Assembly: GCA_030063045.1 (NCBI GenBank)
Contig: JAQSEB010000003.1
Coordinates: 1-64,000, forward strand
Length of the DNA stretch: 64,000 bases
Reading direction: 5' to 3'
Source of the DNA: Pratylenchus scribneri
Lineage: Eukaryota; Nematoda; Chromadorea; Rhabditida; Pratylenchidae
A program made the translations under genes and the position numbers. The notes below the pieces were generated by a model. That model had not been told where the DNA came from. It saw only the letters and a list, made by a program, of their open reading frames with translations, and did not search any database. Positions 1 to 11,907 of this stretch are shown here, one piece after another. Position 1 is the stretch's first letter. Each line of letters starts with the position of its first letter.

Positions 1-86
1 AGGATACCCGAAAGATGATCCTTATCCCATCCTATCCCTAACCCACCAACCCTTACTGACCCTAACCCGAAATATGACAGACCATA

Positions 87-112
87 GGGGGGGGGGGGGG
101 GGGGGGGGGGGG
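87..112 (+). repeat. 26-nt guanine homopolymer
   Basis: An uninterrupted run of 26 G in otherwise AT-rich sequence. Other long runs are at 28484-28500 (C), 29746-29767 (G), 31305-31322 (C), 34604-34616 (C), 37040-37057 (G), 44706-44726 (G, in a Sox intron) and 50039-50054 (G). Such tracts can form quadruplexes and are error-prone in sequencing, so exact lengths are uncertain. Confidence 0.85.
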
Positions 113-249
113 ACCTTTCACTTTTGATAAAAAGTGTGCACACAAAGTACACACTACACAAGTACCGGCTAATCTAACTAATAGTGACATCAATATAATC
201 CTTATTGAAATAAAAATAATATTTGCGCCATAAATTCCCTCCCAATCTC

Positions 250-1470
250 ACATAATGACTTAAAATGACCTCAAACTTTCCTTTTGGCAAAGTTGGCCGA
301 GAAAATAATTTTCCGAAATAATCAACCAAACAGCAAAGCTTCTTTTTCCTTCCGGTACTTGTTAATTTTACATCCCTTTTTGAAAAGTGCTTGGTCCCCC
401 CTATGGGTCATCATAGGGTTGGGGTCATTCAGGGATATGTTAGGGATTGGATTAGGATGATGTAAAAATAATCTCAAATGTAAACCCTAACACCAAAGGG
501 GGGACCCTTCACTTTTTCCTCACTTTTTCCAAGGTGACCCAAAAAGGGGTTGTTAACTCAACAAGTACCTACCTTCCTTCCTTTCTCATAATGACTTAAA
601 ATGACCTCAAAGGCTCAAAGTTCCTTTTTGGCACAGTTGGCCGGGAAAATAATTTTCCGAAATAATCAACCAAACAGCAAAGCTTCTTTTTCCTTCCGGT
701 ACTTGTTAATTTTACATCCCTTTTTGAAAAGTGCTTGGTCCCCCCTATGGGTCATCATAGGGTTGGGGTCATTCAGGGATATGTTAGGGATTGGATTAGG
801 ATGATGTAAAAATAGGTGCTATGTCAATTCCACAATAGGGCCAATGTGGTCAATTCCACAATAGGGTCAATGTGGGTGTTTTCGACTTCTAATAAATCAG
901 AAACCGGTTTTAGACCCTACAAATCTTATATCATTTTGTAGATCTCATCGAGATGCATCGATTGGTACATAATTTGTCATGGTTTGATCCAAATTAAAGG
1001 ATATTAAACCGTTTAAACCATCTTTTCCAGTTTTTGGTTTTAAACTCTTTAATTTTGGCCCAAACCAAGATAAATTATATACCAATCGATGCGTTTTGAT
1101 GAGATCTACAAAATGGTATAAGGTTTGTAGGGTCTAAAACCGGTTTCTGATTTATTATAAGTCGAAAACGCCCATATTGACCCTATTGTGGAATTGACCA
1201 TATTGGCCCTGTCTTTTATCTATTGTGGAATTGACCCCGGACGGTAAAAATAATCTCAAATGTAAACCCTAACACCAAAGGGGGGACCCTTCACTTTTTC
1301 CTCACTTTTTCCAAGGTGACCCAAAAAGGGGTTGTTAACTCAACAAGTACCTACCTTCCTTCCTTTCTCATAATGACTTAAAATGACCTCAAAGGCTCAA
1401 AGTTCCTTTTTGGCACAGTTGGCCGGGAAAATAATTTTCCGAAATAATCAACCAAACAGCAAAGCTTCCT
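250..1470 (+). repeat. Tandem 344-bp repeat, about 2.3 copies
   Basis: A block starting CATAATGACTTAAAATGACC is present at about 250-588, again from about 589, and a third partial copy starts near 1369. Each copy carries the same later landmarks, such as the stretch ending GATGTAAAAATA and the run ACCAAAGGGGGGACCC. The second copy is split by the fold-back element at 815-1243. Copy 1 therefore preserves the empty insertion site at 462-470. No coding capacity is visible; the short open frame near 601-804 lies within the repeat. Confidence 0.85.
815..1243. mobile_element. Non-autonomous fold-back element with 9-bp target duplication (Mutator-like)
   Basis: The element is 429 bp and almost a perfect inverted repeat. 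It is flanked by the 9-bp direct repeat GTAAAAATA at 806-814 and 1244-1252. The undisturbed site GTAAAAATA is seen once at 462-470 in the neighbouring repeat copy, which proves insertion. One end begins GGTGCTATGTCAATTCCAC and the other, read inward, begins CGTCCGGGGTCAATTCCAC. The arms carry CAATTCCACAATAGGG, AAATCAGAAACCGGTTTTAG and a central AAACCGTTTAAACC. There is no transposase. A 9-bp duplication fits Mutator-like elements; that class is an inference. Confidence 0.85.
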
Positions 1471-2084
1471 TTTCTCATTTCTTGTGAATAAAATTTTTTT
1501 GTGGGCTTCGAATTCAAAAGCTTAAATGCATGCCATTTTAATATTACTTTTAGCCGAAATCTTTTCCTTAATCCTAATGAAAAAAAAACACGAAAAAGTG
1601 TTAAAGCTATGATCATTGGTAAAACAATCTGTTCTCTTCCCATTTTTTCCAATTATTTTAATGTTTTCGGAAATACAATGAACCTAAAATGGTTGCAGAA
1701 TTGAGGAATATATTTATGTAAATATCAAATTGAATCCTGAATCCCCCGAATCCCAAATCGCCTTTTATAAAGATGTCCGGAATTTGGATAGGGTAGAAAC
1801 AAAGTTCACAGTTTTAGTTTTCCTTTTTCATCGTGTCGAGGAAATATTGATATTTACAATTTTTTTCATTCTATCAAAATCAAAGATGAAAAAAATGTGC
1901 GCACTCGAATTTTGCGCATCAAATCAATTTTCTTTTATAAATATTTGCGGTAATTTTCGGTTTTTTGTCTCGCAGCTTTTCTTAGTTAGCCTCAGCTGAG
2001 GAATGGTAACGCGGTAACCCACATGGGTCATCCGGGTATAGGATTATAGGGGTATTTATTTGGTTCAATATCCCCTTTTTGGGT

Positions 2085-2580
2085 TACCTGGGAAAAAGTG
2101 AAGGGTCCCTCCTTCTTTGGGTGTTAGGGATAGGGTTTAGGGTTTGGTGAGTTGATTTTACCCCATCACATATCCGGAATCCATCCCCGAAAGACCTTCC
2201 TAACCCCAAAATCCAAACGTGATGACCCGAGCTGTGCTTTTTATAAATCTTGACTCCGACTCCGGACTCCGGGTTTTCCAATTTTTGACTCCGACTCCAA
2301 CTCCGGAGTCGTTCCTATATCTATTTCGGAAAATGATATAATTTCGGTATGAAAATTTCAATTTTTGTTATTTTAAAAAATTGAAAAGGGAAATTTTTTA
2401 AAAATTAGGTAAAAAAAATACAATTTTTTAAATAAAAATCCGGAGTCGACCGGAGTCCGGAGTCGCTCAAAATTTTTGACTCCGACTCCGGACTCCGACC
2501 TTTTCAATTTTCGACTCCGACTCCAGCTCCGGAGCGGAGTCGGACCCAGCTCTGCTGATGACCCCTAAAGGGAGGAGGGT
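2085..2580. mobile_element. GGGTCCCTCC-type hairpin element, interrupted
   Basis: The left arm reads GGGAAAAAGTGAAGGGTCC followed by CTCC. The right side near 2566-2580 carries the complementary AAAGGGAGGAGGG. The same GTGAAGGGTCC/GGACCCTTCAC pair delimits a compact hairpin at 47380-47536 and occurs in the 344-bp repeats at 490-520 and 1275-1300. The interior is interrupted by the element at 2228-2555. No coding content is seen. Confidence 0.5.
2228..2555. mobile_element. hAT-like non-autonomous element rich in GACTCCGACTCC
   Basis: The element is flanked by the direct repeat TGATGACC at 2220-2227 and 2556-2563; one extra matching C makes 9 bp equally possible. Its ends are short inverted repeats: CGAGCTG on the left and GCAGAGCTG read inward from the right. 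The interior holds many GACTCCGACTCC/GGAGTCGG units in both orientations, so it can fold on itself. An 8-bp duplication with CAGAGCTG-like ends suggests the hAT superfamily, as an inference. It is nested in the older hairpin element around it. Confidence 0.6.
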
Positions 2581-2599
2581 GGACAAGCATTTTTCAAAA

Positions 2600-5090
2600 A
2601 AACGGAATCATGTATAACAAAAAGTACGGATTAAGGATTTTAAGGGATAGGTTATCCATCTCACGTATCCTAACTCCAAGACTCTTCATCTTAATTCTTC
2701 AGCCATGAGCCATGAAAATGCTATTCATTTTTTAAACATTTTGACCCAGATATTCCACAAGTACCAATCAATATGGGGGTCATCATCAAATTTAGCAAAT
2801 TTATTACCATTTTATAGCAGTTTTAATTGAGTAGAATGAATTAGAAAATTAAAACCTCTTTTAATTCCTCACTCTCTAATAATTTCTCAGTCTCGCTTTG
2901 AGGACTCAAATTTCTCTCATATTGAAATTAAAATTTTTTTTGCATTTTCTTATTTCCCAAAGCTCTACAAAATCCGCTATAATTCGTTCAAAAATATCCA
3001 CAAGAAATTATAGACCTTCATTTTCAAAAATGTCAACAAAATAAGCCCTTCATTTTACTAATTTTTGAGAGATTGAAAAATAATTACACTTCGGCGGGAA
3101 TTAAATGAGCATATATACAGTAACTGAATTTCATTTTAAATTACAAAAATATTATGATCGAAAAAAGGCAGAAAAATAAGCCAAAATCGGGAAGTTCTCA
3201 TTTTTGGCCATAAAATTTTGGCCAATTATATTTTTTCAATCATTTTTAATTTATTTAAATAGATTAAAAATTGCTGGAATATTGTCTAAATATGCAAAAA
3301 TGCCTTAAAAATTAATTCATTGTATTGCTCTTTTCTTTCAAATTTTTCCCTGCTGAGGGTGCCTGTCATCTTCTTCACCAAATTCTGGCCAATTATTTTG
3401 CCGGTCTCTAATTTTTATACAGAATAAAGCCTAACAAAATGGCTTATAAAAGATTTATTTAAATAGTTTAAAAAATCGCTGAAATATTTGCTAATGTCCA
3501 AAATTTGCAAAAATAATTTAAAATACATTTTTTCAAATTGTCTTATAAATTAATTTTTCTTTCAAATTTTTCCTTGAGGGTGTCATCTTCTTCACCATAC
3601 ACAAAAATTTCTCATTTTTCTTTTGTTTTTTTTCTTTCCTTTTTTGTTCCAATTCAACAACAAAAGCAATTCGAGCGCCTTTTTTTGTTTTGTTGACCAT
3701 CCATCCAGCATTGAGCGGGCATTGTTTTTTGAGTGCATTTCTGGGAAATATATTTTCCTATACAAAACAAAAGAAGCAACAATTTGAGTGACAAAAATGG
3801 ACGGAAACAATGCGAAAAAAATATGACAAAAATATTGGTTGAATTTGCAAAATTTTGAATTTTTTTAGACTTAATTTTCCGAATTTTTATGCATTTAAAT
3901 TTTCCCAAAATCCTAAAAATCTTTATATATTTAAAAAAAAATTTACAATTAAGTTATTTCATTTATGTAAAAAATAAAAAAATTTTAATATTAAAATAAT
4001 TGGATCGAATTATAATTTAGCAAGAATATTATTAAAAACAAAAATTCTCCGATTTGGGTCTATTTTATTACTTTTTGGTCAACATTTTATAATTCTAATC
4101 AGTCAAATCCATTAATTCATTCTTTAATCTTTAATCAATTCATCCAAATCAGAATTATAAAATGGTTAAATTTAAAATCTAAAATTAATTTAAAAAATTG
4201 CTTTTTGCACACAATAAATTTTTTTTATAAAATAAAGAAAATCAAAAATATTGATATTTTTATGATTAAATCTATGGCTTGATCATCCAAATTCCAAATA
4301 GTAGAAAATACAAAATATATTCCAAATAGAATATACAAAAAAAATTAATCTAATCTAATGGCAATGTTATTGCAAAATTTCAATATAATTTAGAGGGCAT
4401 TTTCCATCCATCCATTGCGCGGCCTTTCCCCTAAATTTCAGGATTTCACCTCTCATTTCTAAATTCTAACCAAAAATCAACCATTCAAAAATAATTTCAT
4501 TTCCTTATTGCAGTGCAACCTTTAAAATAATATAGGGAATGGATGATCTTTAAAATATATATTTAATACTTTGTTTTGATATTGGGGACTGGGGAGAAAT
4601 GTAATAAAAACAGAAAATACAGTCCTCCCTTTCACTTTGTTCTAATTTATTACAATATCTTAATTTCCGAATCCTCCCTGCTGTGAACAAAAATTGAAGA
4701 AAGCCATTTTGTAGGGTCAATTTTTTATTGAGGTAATTTGCCATTTTCTGCTGATGAATTCCACAATTTTTTTGTATGAATTTTGATGTCCCCCTTATCA
4801 TCATGTTTTTGAAAGGAATTTTTGGATGAATTGGATGGTGGCATTTTTCCCACTAGATGAATTCCAATGACTAAAAATATAATTAAAAAATATAGCTCCA
4901 TTTTTTAATCCTTTTGAAAAGGAAGGAATTTTTCTCTCTACCGATTATCGTATATTTCCTACTAGAAAATTGGATTGAAATTCTGAATAATGGAAAAAAG
5001 CAAAAAATCTTCTCATTTCTCTTCACAAATTGATGCCAAAATTGAGTCAAGAATGGGGGAATACAGTACAAAGTAAAGAGATGGGTGACC
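2600..5090. other. AT-rich DNA, no gene recognised
   Basis: Open frames are under 90 codons, low in complexity (F, K, I and N rich) and overlap on both strands, as expected by chance at this composition. Locally repeated phrases such as CCTGCTGAGGGTG / CCTTGAGGGTGTCATC near 3350 and 3575 suggest a decayed duplication. No RNA gene, splice-supported exon or transposon end could be identified. Confidence 0.6.
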
Positions 5091-5092
5091 CA

Positions 5093-8071
5093 AATTTAAG
5101 GGGAGGGGGAGAGAAGGAGGATGATTCCTTGTATTTTTTGTTTAATTTCTTCTAATCCGCTTTTTTCATCAAAAGATAATTTTTATTTTGTTGTAATATT
5201 TTTGTCTTCCCTGAATTTAATATTTCCCTTCTAAAACCAAGTTAGAAGTTAATTTAAAATTTCTAGTAATTTTATTTTACATTTTCTTAAAAATGATTTA
5301 AAAATTTGAAGAAAATTTTTTAATAGAGTTTAATTTAATTTTTGTTTTTTTTCAGATATTGCCTTTCAAAAATGTGGCCAAAAATGGAGGCACACAAATT
5401 GCGGCATTTTTGAGATTTTTTGAGACAGCCAATGATTGACAGGAGGAGGGCCGGATTTTGGACTGGAACAAAATGGACAGATAATTTTTTAAATTAATGT
5501 TTAAAAAATGAAAAATATTAGCAAAAATTCAGCAAATAATTTTTAAATTAATAAAAAAAATCAAAATTTTTATAAAAAATTTTATTTTATTAAAAAAAAT
5601 TCTAATTAATCAATTTTTTCAATTAAAATATTGAAAAAATAAACCAGAAATAATTTTTTCCTTTCCTAATAATTTTTTTCTTTCCATCTAATAAATAAAG
5701 TAGCCGAAATGAATAATCCAATCCAACTTTACCCAATTATATATGTCAAGCATACTGTACATACAATTCATTAAGTGTACCAATTATAGAAAAAAAAGCG
5801 GCAGGCGGCTCCCAATAAACTTATAATAAAATGAAAAATGAATTTTTAGGGGCATTCCGGGAATTGAGGCGAAACCAATTTTGGGTGAATTTATTCGCGT
5901 GGGAATATAAGGCCCAAGCGTGATACAATTTGTTATTTTTTTACATTGTTTTATAAAGTAGGATAGCCGGAAAAGGCAAAGCTCGTAATGATGTTGATCG
6001 AGGAAAATTGGTGGGTGGAGGTGCCAAGAAAAATACAAATTTTTGAAATAATTTCTTGAGAATCTAAATTATAAATGAATTAATTCATGAGGAATATTCA
6101 TGATATACTTTTCCCCTTTAATATTTAAAAATTAAATATTAAAAAAGGAAATAAACGAAATATTTTGATTAATTGTCTATTCTTAAGACTAATTCCGCCT
6201 GTTTTATTCCGCCTATTTGACTAAGTTCTAATTCCGCCTGTTTTATTCCGCCTATTTGACTAAGTTCTAATTCCGCCTGTTTGACTAAGTTTTAATTCCG
6301 CCTGTTTGACTAAGTTTTAATTCCGCCTAGTTGATTAAGTTTTAATTCCGCCTGTTTGATTAAGTTTTAATTCCGCCTAGTTGATTAAGTTTTAATTCCG
6401 CCTAGTTGATTAAGTTTTAATTCCGCCTGTTTGATTAAGTTTTAATTCCGCCTAGTTGATTAAGTTTTAATTCCGCCTGTTTGACTAAGTTTTAATTCCG
6501 CCTAGTTGATTAAGTTTTAATTCCGCCTGGTTGACTAAGTTTTAATTCCGCCTAGTTGATTAAGTTTTAATTCCGCCTAGTTGATTAAGTTTTAATTCCG
6601 CCTAGTTGATTAAGTTTTAATTCCGCCTGTTTGATTAAGTTTTAATTCCGCCTAGTTGATTAAGTTTTAATTCCGCCTGTTTGACTAAGTTTTAATTCCG
6701 CCTGGTTGAATAAGTTTTAATTCCGCCTGTTTGACTAAGTTTTAATTCCGCCTGGTTGACTAAGTTTTAATTCCGCCTGGTTGAATAAGTTTTAATTCCG
6801 CCTGTTTGACTAAGTTTTAATTCCGCCTGTTTGACTAAGTTTTAATTCCGCCTAGTTGATTAAGTTTTAATTCCGCCTGGTTGAATAAGTTTTAATTCCG
6901 CCTGTTTGACTAAGTTTTAATTCCGCCTGTTTGACTAAGTTTTAATTCCGCCTGTTTGACTAAGTTTTAATTCCGCCTAGTTGATTAAGTTTTAATTCCG
7001 CCTAGTTGATTAAGTTTTAATTCCGCCTGTTTGACTAAGTTTTAATTCCGCCTGGTTGACTAAGTTTTAATTCCGCCTGGTTGACTAAGTTTTAATTCCG
7101 CCTAGTTGATTAAGTTTTAATTCCGCCTGTTTGACTAAGTTTTAATTCCGCCTGGTTGACTAAGTTTTAATTCCGCCTGGTTGACTAAGTTTTAATTCCG
7201 CCTGTTTGATTAAGTTTTAATTCCGCCTAGTTGATTAAGTTTTAATTCCGCCTGGTTGACTAAGTTTTAATTCCGCCTGGTTGAATAAGTTTTAATTCCG
7301 CCTGTTTGACTAAGTTTTAATTCCGCCTGGTTGACTAAGTTTTAATTCCGCCTGGTTGAATAAGTTTTAATTCCGCCTGTTTGACTAAGTTTTAATTCCG
7401 CCTGTTTGACTAAGTTTTAATTCCGCCTAGTTGACTAAGTTTTAATTCCGCCTGTTTGACTAAGTTTTAATTCCGCCTGTTTGACTAAGTTTTAATTCCG
7501 CCTGTTTGACTAAGTTTTAATTCCGCCTAGTTGATTAAGTTTTAATTCCGCCTAGTTGATTAAGTTTTAATTCCGCCTAGTTGATTAAGTTTTAATTCCG
7601 CCTGTTTGATTAAGTTTTAATTCCGCCTGTTTGATTAAGTTTTAATTCCGCCTAGTTGATTAAGTTTTAATTCCGCCTAGTTGATTAAGTTTTAATTCCG
7701 CCTAGTTGATTAAGTTTTAATTCCGCCTGTTTGATTAAGTTTTAATTCCGCCTGTTTGATTAAGTTTTAATTCCGCCTAGTTGATTAAGTTTTAATTCCG
7801 CCTGTTTGATTAAGTTTTAATTCCGCCTAGTTGATTAAGTTTTAATTCCGCCTGGTTGAATAAGTTTTAATTCCGCCTGTTTGACTAAGTTTTAATTCCG
7901 CCTGTTTGACTAAGTTTTAATTCCGCCTGTTTGACTAAGTTTTAATTCCGCCTGGTTGAATAAGTTTTAATTCCGCCTGTTTGACTAAGTTTTAATTCCG
8001 CCTGTTTGACTAAGTTTTAATTCCGCCTGGTTGACTAAGTTTTAATTCCGCCTAGTTGATTAAGTTTTAAT
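5093..8071 (+). repeat. First copy of a 2,979-bp tandem duplication
   Basis: The sequence from 5093 repeats from 8072 with a constant offset of 2,979 bp. The unit consists of about 1.1 kb of unique AT-rich sequence, with an identical 84-codon chance open frame on the minus strand in each copy, plus a block of the 25-bp satellite. No difference was seen between the copies at the positions compared. That means either a very recent unequal exchange or an assembly artefact. Confidence 0.85.
6187..8070 (+). repeat. 25-bp satellite array, first block (about 74 units)
   Basis: The monomer is 25 bp with fixed parts TTCCGCCT and TAAGTTTTAA, separated by a 7-nt variable box. A few discrete variants recur: GTTTGAC, GTTTGAT, AGTTGAT, GGTTGAC, GGTTGAA and, rarely, AGTTGAC. 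The array opens with two longer starter units containing TTTTATTCCGCC. It ends abruptly at the duplication junction (8071/8072). Confidence 0.95.
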
Positions 8072-11050
8072 AATTTAAGGGGAGGGGGAGAGAAGGAGGA
8101 TGATTCCTTGTATTTTTTGTTTAATTTCTTCTAATCCGCTTTTTTCATCAAAAGATAATTTTTATTTTGTTGTAATATTTTTGTCTTCCCTGAATTTAAT
8201 ATTTCCCTTCTAAAACCAAGTTAGAAGTTAATTTAAAATTTCTAGTAATTTTATTTTACATTTTCTTAAAAATGATTTAAAAATTTGAAGAAAATTTTTT
8301 AATAGAGTTTAATTTAATTTTTGTTTTTTTTCAGATATTGCCTTTCAAAAATGTGGCCAAAAATGGAGGCACACAAATTGCGGCATTTTTGAGATTTTTT
8401 GAGACAGCCAATGATTGACAGGAGGAGGGCCGGATTTTGGACTGGAACAAAATGGACAGATAATTTTTTAAATTAATGTTTAAAAAATGAAAAATATTAG
8501 CAAAAATTCAGCAAATAATTTTTAAATTAATAAAAAAAATCAAAATTTTTATAAAAAATTTTATTTTATTAAAAAAAATTCTAATTAATCAATTTTTTCA
8601 ATTAAAATATTGAAAAAATAAACCAGAAATAATTTTTTCCTTTCCTAATAATTTTTTTCTTTCCATCTAATAAATAAAGTAGCCGAAATGAATAATCCAA
8701 TCCAACTTTACCCAATTATATATGTCAAGCATACTGTACATACAATTCATTAAGTGTACCAATTATAGAAAAAAAAGCGGCAGGCGGCTCCCAATAAACT
8801 TATAATAAAATGAAAAATGAATTTTTAGGGGCATTCCGGGAATTGAGGCGAAACCAATTTTGGGTGAATTTATTCGCGTGGGAATATAAGGCCCAAGCGT
8901 GATACAATTTGTTATTTTTTTACATTGTTTTATAAAGTAGGATAGCCGGAAAAGGCAAAGCTCGTAATGATGTTGATCGAGGAAAATTGGTGGGTGGAGG
9001 TGCCAAGAAAAATACAAATTTTTGAAATAATTTCTTGAGAATCTAAATTATAAATGAATTAATTCATGAGGAATATTCATGATATACTTTTCCCCTTTAA
9101 TATTTAAAAATTAAATATTAAAAAAGGAAATAAACGAAATATTTTGATTAATTGTCTATTCTTAAGACTAATTCCGCCTGTTTTATTCCGCCTATTTGAC
9201 TAAGTTCTAATTCCGCCTGTTTTATTCCGCCTATTTGACTAAGTTCTAATTCCGCCTGTTTGACTAAGTTTTAATTCCGCCTGTTTGACTAAGTTTTAAT
9301 TCCGCCTAGTTGATTAAGTTTTAATTCCGCCTGTTTGATTAAGTTTTAATTCCGCCTAGTTGATTAAGTTTTAATTCCGCCTAGTTGATTAAGTTTTAAT
9401 TCCGCCTGTTTGATTAAGTTTTAATTCCGCCTAGTTGATTAAGTTTTAATTCCGCCTGTTTGACTAAGTTTTAATTCCGCCTAGTTGATTAAGTTTTAAT
9501 TCCGCCTGGTTGACTAAGTTTTAATTCCGCCTAGTTGATTAAGTTTTAATTCCGCCTAGTTGATTAAGTTTTAATTCCGCCTAGTTGATTAAGTTTTAAT
9601 TCCGCCTGTTTGATTAAGTTTTAATTCCGCCTAGTTGATTAAGTTTTAATTCCGCCTGTTTGACTAAGTTTTAATTCCGCCTGGTTGAATAAGTTTTAAT
9701 TCCGCCTGTTTGACTAAGTTTTAATTCCGCCTGGTTGACTAAGTTTTAATTCCGCCTGGTTGAATAAGTTTTAATTCCGCCTGTTTGACTAAGTTTTAAT
9801 TCCGCCTGTTTGACTAAGTTTTAATTCCGCCTAGTTGATTAAGTTTTAATTCCGCCTGGTTGAATAAGTTTTAATTCCGCCTGTTTGACTAAGTTTTAAT
9901 TCCGCCTGTTTGACTAAGTTTTAATTCCGCCTGTTTGACTAAGTTTTAATTCCGCCTAGTTGATTAAGTTTTAATTCCGCCTAGTTGATTAAGTTTTAAT
10001 TCCGCCTGTTTGACTAAGTTTTAATTCCGCCTGGTTGACTAAGTTTTAATTCCGCCTGGTTGACTAAGTTTTAATTCCGCCTAGTTGATTAAGTTTTAAT
10101 TCCGCCTGTTTGACTAAGTTTTAATTCCGCCTGGTTGACTAAGTTTTAATTCCGCCTGGTTGACTAAGTTTTAATTCCGCCTGTTTGATTAAGTTTTAAT
10201 TCCGCCTAGTTGATTAAGTTTTAATTCCGCCTGGTTGACTAAGTTTTAATTCCGCCTGGTTGAATAAGTTTTAATTCCGCCTGTTTGACTAAGTTTTAAT
10301 TCCGCCTGGTTGACTAAGTTTTAATTCCGCCTGGTTGAATAAGTTTTAATTCCGCCTGTTTGACTAAGTTTTAATTCCGCCTGTTTGACTAAGTTTTAAT
10401 TCCGCCTAGTTGACTAAGTTTTAATTCCGCCTGTTTGACTAAGTTTTAATTCCGCCTGTTTGACTAAGTTTTAATTCCGCCTGTTTGACTAAGTTTTAAT
10501 TCCGCCTAGTTGATTAAGTTTTAATTCCGCCTAGTTGATTAAGTTTTAATTCCGCCTAGTTGATTAAGTTTTAATTCCGCCTGTTTGATTAAGTTTTAAT
10601 TCCGCCTGTTTGATTAAGTTTTAATTCCGCCTAGTTGATTAAGTTTTAATTCCGCCTAGTTGATTAAGTTTTAATTCCGCCTAGTTGATTAAGTTTTAAT
10701 TCCGCCTGTTTGATTAAGTTTTAATTCCGCCTGTTTGATTAAGTTTTAATTCCGCCTAGTTGATTAAGTTTTAATTCCGCCTGTTTGATTAAGTTTTAAT
10801 TCCGCCTAGTTGATTAAGTTTTAATTCCGCCTGGTTGAATAAGTTTTAATTCCGCCTGTTTGACTAAGTTTTAATTCCGCCTGTTTGACTAAGTTTTAAT
10901 TCCGCCTGTTTGACTAAGTTTTAATTCCGCCTGGTTGAATAAGTTTTAATTCCGCCTGTTTGACTAAGTTTTAATTCCGCCTGTTTGACTAAGTTTTAAT
11001 TCCGCCTGGTTGACTAAGTTTTAATTCCGCCTAGTTGATTAAGTTTTAAT
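8072..11050 (+). repeat. Second copy of the 2,979-bp tandem duplication
   Basis: It matches 5093-8071 with a constant offset. The unique part lies at about 8072-9160 and the satellite follows. The left junction falls directly after a satellite unit, as expected if unequal exchange joined the end of the array to the unique block. Any short frame here is a duplicate of a non-coding frame in the first copy. Confidence 0.85.
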
Positions 11051-11907
11051 TCCGCCTGGTTGAATAAGTTTTAATTCCGCCTGTTTGACTAAGTTTTAAT
11101 TCCGCCTGTTTGATTAAGTTTTAATTCCGCCTGTTTGATTAAGTTTTAATTCCGCCTAGTTGATTAAGTTTTAATTCCGCCTGTTTGACTAAGTTTTAAT
11201 TCCGCCTGTTTGACTAAGTTTTAATTCCGCCTAGTTGATTAAGTTTTAATTCCGCCTGTTTGACTAAGTTTTAATTCCGCCTGGTTGAATAAGTTTTAAT
11301 TCCGCCTGTTTGACTAAGTTCTAATTCCGCCTGTTTGACTAAGTTTTAATTCCGCCTGTTTGACTAAGTTTTAATTCCGCCTAGTTGATTAAGTTTTAAT
11401 TCCGCCTGTTTGATTAAGTTTTAATTCCGCCTAGTTGATTAAGTTTTAATTCCGCCTAGTTGATTAAGTTTTAATTCCGCCTGTTTGATTAAGTTTTAAT
11501 TCCGCCTAGTTGATTAAGTTTTAATTCCGCCTGTTTGACTAAGTTTTAATTCCGCCTGGTTGAATAAGTTTTAATTCCGCCTGTTTGACTAAGTTTTAAT
11601 TCCGCCTGGTTGACTAAGTTTTAATTCCGCCTAGTTGATTAAGTTTTAATTCCGCCTAGTTGATTAAGTTTTAATTCCGCCTGTTTGACTAAGTTTTAAT
11701 TCCGCCTGGTTGAATAAGTTTTAATTCCGCCTGTTTGACTAAGTTTTAATTCCGCCTGGTTGACTAAGTTTTAATTCCGCCTAGTTGATTAAGTTTTAAT
11801 TCCGCCTAGTTGATTAAGTTTTAATTCCGCCTGTTTGACTAAGTTTTAATTCCGCCTAGTTGATTAAGTTTTAATTCCGCCTGTTTGACTAAGTTTTAAT
11901 TCCGTAA
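9166..11907 (+). repeat. 25-bp satellite array, second block with higher-order order
   Basis: About 108 monomers of the same 25-bp unit. The first part (to about 11050) repeats the monomer order of the first block, and about 850 bp continues beyond the duplication. Near 11530-11830 a six-monomer order (GTTTGAC, GGTTGAA, GTTTGAC, GGTTGAC, AGTTGAT, AGTTGAT) occurs twice in succession, a 150-bp higher-order unit. The array decays at TTCCGTAATTCCGCTTGTTTG. Confidence 0.95.

Noticed and set aside
1..80. Telomere or subtelomere at the left edge, from CCCTAACCC words
   Set aside because: The words are few, irregular and mixed with other sequence; they belong to the repeat family also seen at 470-490 and 47460-47490.
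5784..6038. 84-codon minus-strand frame conserved at 8763-9017
   Set aside because: The conservation is only the 2,979-bp duplication; the composition is that of random AT-rich sequence and the frame lacks any motif.
6187..11907. CRISPR-like array
   Set aside because: The monomers are contiguous 25-bp tandem repeats without unique spacers, in eukaryotic DNA without cas genes.
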